The notes below the pieces were generated by a model. That model did no database searches, was not told where the DNA came from, and saw only the letters and a program-made list of their open reading frames with translations. A stretch of DNA of 8,510 nt from an uncultured Synergistales bacterium (GTDB lineage: Bacteria > Synergistota > Synergistia > Synergistales > Aminobacteriaceae). Positions 5,264-8,510 of the stretch are shown piece by piece. Numbering within the stretch: the stretch's first letter is position 1; each line of letters begins with the position of its first letter. The DNA is taken from contig CAJODX010000054.1 in NCBI GenBank assembly GCA_905233295.1, forward strand, positions 1 to 8,510, written 5' to 3'. The position numbers were made by a program, and so were the translations under genes.

Positions 5264-6676
5264 ATGAAATCGTTTATGGACAAAGATTTTTTACTGAACA
5301 CTGAAACGGCGAAAAAACTTTTTCACGAAGCCGCAGAACACTGTCCCATCATCGACTACCACTGCCACATCAATCCGAAAGAAATTTTTGAAGACAGACA
5401 CTACGACAGCATAACTCAGGTATGGCTCGGCGGAGATCATTACAAATGGCGTTTAATGCGCTGTGCAGGAGTCCCCGAAAAATTCATTACCGGCGATGCT
5501 TCTGACCATGAAAAATTTCTTGCGTGGGCAAAAGTCGTTGGACGCGCAATCGGAAATCCCTTATATCACTGGAGTCATCTCGAACTTCGCCGTTTCTTCG
5601 GTTATGATGGAGTTTTGAACGAAAAGACAGCCGAAGAGGTCTGGAATCTTGCAAACGAAAAACTTCATCAGAAAAATTTCGGCGTTCGCGATTTAATCAA
5701 CATGAGCAACGTTGAGACAATATGCACGACCGATGATCCTGTTGACAGTCTTGAATGGCACGAAAAACTTGCAGCGGACAAAACTTTCAAAACGACTGTG
5801 ATTCCGGCGTGGAGACCTGATAAAGCAATGAATATCGAAAAGGCAACATGGACGGAATATATCGCAAAACTTTCGGAAGTCAGCGGAATAAAAATTGATT
5901 CGTTCGCAAAACTGAAAGAGGCTTTGAAAAAACGCATGGATTATTTTGCGGCTCATAACTGCAAACTCAGCGACCACGGACTCGATTACGTAATGTACAC
6001 GCCCGCGTTTGACGATGAAATTGAAAAAATTTTCGATGCAAGAATGAACGGGGAAATCCTCAGCAAAGACGCTATAGAAAAATTCAAAACGGCGTTTATG
6101 CTGTTCGCTGCACGTGAATATCACGCACGCGGCTGGGTCATGCAACTCCATTACGGTTGCAGACGCGACAACAATCCTCCGATGTTTGACAAACTCGGAC
6201 CTGACACGGGCTATGACTGCGTTGACAACACCGCACCTTCGACAAAAACAGCGGCGTTTCTCGGTGAACTCGAAAAAACTCACGAACTTCCGAAAACGAT
6301 TCTTTACAGTCTGAACGGCAACGACAATTCCGCGATTGATACTATCTGCGGATGTTTCCAGAGCGATGAGGCTGTAACGAAAATTCAGCACGGCTCTGCA
6401 TGGTGGTTTGAAGATCATCTTGACGGCATGACGAATCAAATGAAAACTCTCGCGAGCCTTGGCTATCTTGCCGGTTTTGTCGGAATGCTGACAGACAGCC
6501 GGAGTTTTTTGAGTTATCCGCGCCACGAACTTTTCAGAAGGATTCTCTGCAGGATTTTCGGCGAGTGGGTCGAAGAGGGTTTATATCCCGATGACATGGA
6601 AACTTTAAAATCAATCGTTGCGGACATCAGCTACAACAACGCAAAAAAATATTTCAGTTTCGCTCAGAAAAATTAA
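5264..6676 (+). CDS. uxaC: Glucuronate (uronate) isomerase
   Basis: The 470-residue length and motifs fit UxaC, which interconverts D-glucuronate with D-fructuronate and D-galacturonate with D-tagaturonate at the entry of hexuronate catabolism in the cytoplasm. It belongs to the amidohydrolase-like superfamily: DYHCHINPKEI (31-41) carries the metal-site histidines His33 and His35. MQLHYGCRRDNNPPMF (293-308), LGPDTGYD (311-318), WWFEDHLDGM (380-389) and SRSFLSYPRHELFRRILC (412-429) are characteristic segments. AGGAAG (5251-5256) is seven bases before the ATG. A TATAAT (5213-5218) without a clear -35 lies in the 61-base gap after the glycosyltransferase, so it may have its own promoter or be read from upstream. 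The later enzymes of the pathway (UxuA/UxuB, UxaA/UxaB, KdgK, KdgA) are not in the window. The nearby TRAP permease could supply hexuronate. Confidence 0.95.
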   Translation: MKSFMDKDFLLNTETAKKLFHEAAEHCPIIDYHCHINPKEIFEDRHYDSITQVWLGGDHYKWRLMRCAGVPEKFITGDASDHEKFLAWAKVVGRAIGNPLYHWSHLELRRFFGYDGVLNEKTAEEVWNLANEKLHQKNFGVRDLINMSNVETICTTDDPVDSLEWHEKLAADKTFKTTVIPAWRPDKAMNIEKATWTEYIAKLSEVSGIKIDSFAKLKEALKKRMDYFAAHNCKLSDHGLDYVMYTPAFDDEIEKIFDARMNGEILSKDAIEKFKTAFMLFAAREYHARGWVMQLHYGCRRDNNPPMFDKLGPDTGYDCVDNTAPSTKTAAFLGELEKTHELPKTILYSLNGNDNSAIDTICGCFQSDEAVTKIQHGSAWWFEDHLDGMTNQMKTLASLGYLAGFVGMLTDSRSFLSYPRHELFRRILCRIFGEWVEEGLYPDDMETLKSIVADISYNNAKKYFSFAQKN

Positions 6677-6717
6677 ATTTTCATTCTAATTATTGAGATA
6701 ATATATAATAGAAGGGT

Positions 6718-6756
6718 AAAAGGTAGAAAATTCTGTTTTCTGCCTTTTGTTTGTTT
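6718..6756 (+). terminator. Intrinsic terminator after uxaC
   Basis: AAAAGGTAGAAAA (6718-6730) pairs with TTTTCTGCCTTTT (6736-6748) in a 13-pair stem with one T-G wobble and a five-base loop, followed by GTTTGTTTG. It lies 42 bases after the uxaC stop. The tail is T-rich but interrupted by G, so termination may be partial. A TATAAT (6704-6709) just upstream raises the alternative that the hairpin lies at the very 5' end of the next gene's transcript. Confidence 0.7.
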
Positions 6757-6806
6757 GAAAAATATTTTTAAAGAAATAAAAGAGAGGAGATAGCACGTTT
6801 TCCGCC

Positions 6807-7739
6807 GTGATTAATATTGCGGCTGTTCGTGCGTTTTTTATGGAGAAATCTAAAAAGCCGTTAATGCAGCTACAGGTCAGTCTGCTCAGAAGGACTTTGA
6901 TATCAGCTGGAATAATGTTCGCTTTAATTTTTTTTGTGTATTATTTTAAAATTCCTAATCCTAATATGATTCTGATTGCCGGACTTGTGCTGGCTTCAGC
7001 TCTGTTCGGTTTTAGCGGAGGTATTGTTGCGTCTGTCATAATGTTCGGCTACACACTGTTCTTTTTCTCTACCGGACATAGTTTCATTCATTTTACGCCG
7101 GAAAATATGCAGAAAGTCATCGTATCTCTGGCAGGAATTATTGCGGACGTTTTCTTTGTCTGTTTTCTAAAACAAACAGAGCTTCGGGCGTTCAAAAAAA
7201 TTGACGCTCTTACAAAAGAACTTAATTTTGAAAATAAAAAACTTCAGCGTATGTATATGACGGACGCGCTCACAGGTATCAGAAACCGAATGGCTTTAAT
7301 TGATGATCTTGAATTTTATTTAGGGCATGAAATTTCGGTGATGATGGTGGATTTGAATGACTTTAAAATGATAAATGACACGTATGGACATGAAGAGGGC
7401 GATCATATGCTCGTTGAGACGGGAAAATTTCTCGTTGATATTTTTGGAGAAAATCACTGTTACCGTTACGGCGGTGATGAATTTCTCGTAATTTTTCCTG
7501 ACATATCAGAAGCTGACTTCAATAAAATATTCACTTCAATGAATCAGAACAGCATCGCCATCAGCTTATCTGCAGGATATGTACACGCGGTGATGGAAAA
7601 TATTAACATGCTTCACACGCTTATATCGCAAGCCGACAAAAAAATGTATGAAGTTAAACGGGCACATCAGGCAGCCAAGAAAACAAAAAATAAAAAAAAT
7701 CAGGAGCAGGAATTTTCTCATCCCCAGCTCCCGATTTAA
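6807..7739 (+). CDS. Membrane-bound diguanylate cyclase (GGDEF)
   Basis: The 310-residue protein makes the second messenger cyclic di-GMP from two GTP. The N-terminal part has about four membrane segments (roughly 31-48, 54-70, 72-90, 103-122), resembling the four-helix DUF4118/KdpD-like sensor module. A short coiled region with KKIDALTKELNFENKKLQ (130-147) leads into a GGDEF domain: TDALTGIRNR (152-161), MMVDLNDFKMINDTYGHEEGD (179-199), YRYGGDEFLVIF with GGDEF at 222-226, and the ISLSAGYV strand (252-259). The signature is intact, so activity is expected. No RxxD inhibitory-site motif stands before GGDEF. No EAL or HD-GYP domain follows; the C-terminus is a Lys/Gln-rich tail. The GTG start is uncertain: AGGAG (6785-6789) is 17 bases away, while ATG at 6840 would drop 11 residues without a membrane segment but lacks a ribosome site. 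The signal sensed is unknown. Confidence 0.9.
   Translation: MINIAAVRAFFMEKSKKPLMQLQVSLLRRTLISAGIMFALIFFVYYFKIPNPNMILIAGLVLASALFGFSGGIVASVIMFGYTLFFFSTGHSFIHFTPENMQKVIVSLAGIIADVFFVCFLKQTELRAFKKIDALTKELNFENKKLQRMYMTDALTGIRNRMALIDDLEFYLGHEISVMMVDLNDFKMINDTYGHEEGDHMLVETGKFLVDIFGENHCYRYGGDEFLVIFPDISEADFNKIFTSMNQNSIAISLSAGYVHAVMENINMLHTLISQADKKMYEVKRAHQAAKKTKNKKNQEQEFSHPQLPI
7690..7731 (-). terminator. Minus-strand terminator of the TRAP gene inside the GGDEF 3' end
   Basis: GGAGC-A-GG (7703-7710) and CC-A-GCTCC (7724-7731) form a stem of five and two pairs with one mismatch, extendable by wobbles. On the minus strand it is followed after TGA by TTTTTTTTATTTTTT (about 7685-7699), a strong U tract. 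It lies 18 bases beyond the TRAP gene stop. On the plus strand the same bases encode the last residues of the diguanylate cyclase. Confidence 0.7.
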
Positions 7740-7748
7740 GATTCAAGA

Positions 7749-8510
7749 TCAAACTCCGTAGCCGAACAGCATCGGAAGCCAAAGACTGATTGACGGAACG
7801 AATGTTATTAACAGCAGCGTTATCAGCATGCAGATATAGAACGGCAATGTCGCTTTAACAACTTTTTCCATCGGAAGTTTCGCAACGGCTGAACCGATAA
7901 ACAAAACCGCACCAACAGGAGGCGTTAATAATCCGATACCGCAGTTCAAAATCACCATAATTCCAAACTGAACCGTGCTGATACCGATTGACTGAGCAAC
8001 AGGAAGCAAAATCGGAGTCGCTATCAGTATGATCGGTGCCATATCCATGATACAGCCGAGAACAAGAAGAATCGCATTCAGCATTAACGCAATAGCTATC
8101 GGGTTGTTTGAAATGCTCGTGATTAAATTCGCAGCCTTCGCAGGAACGTGAAGCACCGTCAGGCAATATCCGAACGCAGCCGAAGTCGCTATCAAAATTA
8201 AAACGATTGCCAGAGTTTCAACGCATGTATCAAGAGATTTCCAAACGCCTTTCCATGTGAGCCCTCTGTAAATGAAAACCGACACGAACAGCGAGTAAAC
8301 GACCGCGATAGCCGCCGACTCTGTTGCTGTGAAAACGCCGCCGACAACTCCGACAACAACGATTAAAATCGCCGCCAATGCCCAGAAAGATTTAGCAAGC
8401 TGTTTGATGAACGTTATAAGATTGAATGCTTCGCCTTTCGGATAATTTCTTTTCACTGAAATTACGTAAGAGCCGATCATTAACGAAATTGCAAGCAAAG
8501 CTCCGGGAAT
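7749..8510 (-). CDS. dctM: TRAP transporter large permease (DctM), C-terminal part
   Basis: The 253 residues in the window stay open to the right edge, so the N-terminal part, roughly 170-180 residues for a usual 425-430-residue DctM, lies outside. A TTG at 8498 is inside the gene and is not a start. Hydrophobic segments fill the sequence, and the family motifs are present in order: GGVFTATESAAIAVVYSL (about 57-74 of the visible part), GCIMDMAPIILIATPILLP, and GLLTPPVGAVLFIGSAVA. DctM is the 12-helix channel subunit of tripartite ATP-independent periplasmic transporters. With DctQ and a periplasmic binding protein it takes up organic acids, sialic acid or hexuronates using an ion gradient, usually Na+. 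DctQ and DctP are normally upstream, which here means beyond the right edge. The substrate is undetermined; the proximity of uxaC makes hexuronate one possibility. It converges on the GGDEF gene with nine bases between the stops. Confidence 0.92.
   Translation of the reverse strand: MPGALLAISLMIGSYVISVKRNYPKGEAFNLITFIKQLAKSFWALAAILIVVVGVVGGVFTATESAAIAVVYSLFVSVFIYRGLTWKGVWKSLDTCVETLAIVLILIATSAAFGYCLTVLHVPAKAANLITSISNNPIAIALMLNAILLVLGCIMDMAPIILIATPILLPVAQSIGISTVQFGIMVILNCGIGLLTPPVGAVLFIGSAVAKLPMEKVVKATLPFYICMLITLLLITFVPSISLWLPMLFGYGV

Noticed and set aside
5693..6526. A 277-residue open frame on the minus strand
   Set aside because: It lies fully inside uxaC, which has clear family motifs. The frame's composition (many Arg, His, Phe and Cys) looks like antisense of a real gene.
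6709..6806. Cyclic di-GMP riboswitch before the GGDEF gene
   Set aside because: The leader is about 90 bases, mostly A/T, with one simple hairpin and none of the conserved GEMM sequence elements.

Overview
The window looks like a moderately AT-rich, anaerobic, fermentative bacterium with good Shine-Dalgarno sites. A biotin-dependent, probably Na+-pumping methylmalonyl-CoA decarboxylase, a glucuronate isomerase and a TRAP transporter together suggest the Negativicutes or a similar anaerobe such as Synergistota. That placement is inference from gene content and no marker gene confirms it. The density is normal for a chromosome; I saw no tRNA, rRNA, insertion sequence, CRISPR array or phage gene.

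Left part (1-1440): on the minus strand a 44-residue Cys/Gly-repeat peptide gene (847-981) is followed by a radical SAM enzyme (801 to beyond the left edge) with a CxxxCxxC cluster motif and the beginning of a SPASM-like C-terminal region. This is a compact RiPP-type precursor plus maturase pair. A GC-rich hairpin lies between the two genes, and the maturase has no visible ribosome binding site. Divergent from the pair is a HxlR/MarR-like regulator with a single, conserved-position cysteine, which may control the peptide locus. This is the most interesting part of the window.

Centre (1541-4001): a three-gene operon encodes the carboxyltransferase (alpha), a small membrane anchor (OadG/MmdD-like) and the biotin carrier of a decarboxylase complex, closed by a strong intrinsic terminator. 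The integral-membrane beta subunit expected of a Na+ pump is not present here and must lie elsewhere. The anchor gene contains a run of ten A residues exactly where the membrane segment joins the soluble tail.

Right part (4009-8510): a GT4-type glycosyltransferase starts directly after the terminator without a ribosome binding site. It is followed by glucuronate isomerase (uxaC), a membrane-bound diguanylate cyclase (GGDEF) and, convergent with it, the C-terminal part of a TRAP transporter large permease that runs off the right edge. A minus-strand terminator for the TRAP gene appears to be embedded in the 3' coding end of the diguanylate cyclase gene. UxaC with a nearby TRAP permease is compatible with hexuronate use, but the transporter's substrate cannot be read from the sequence.
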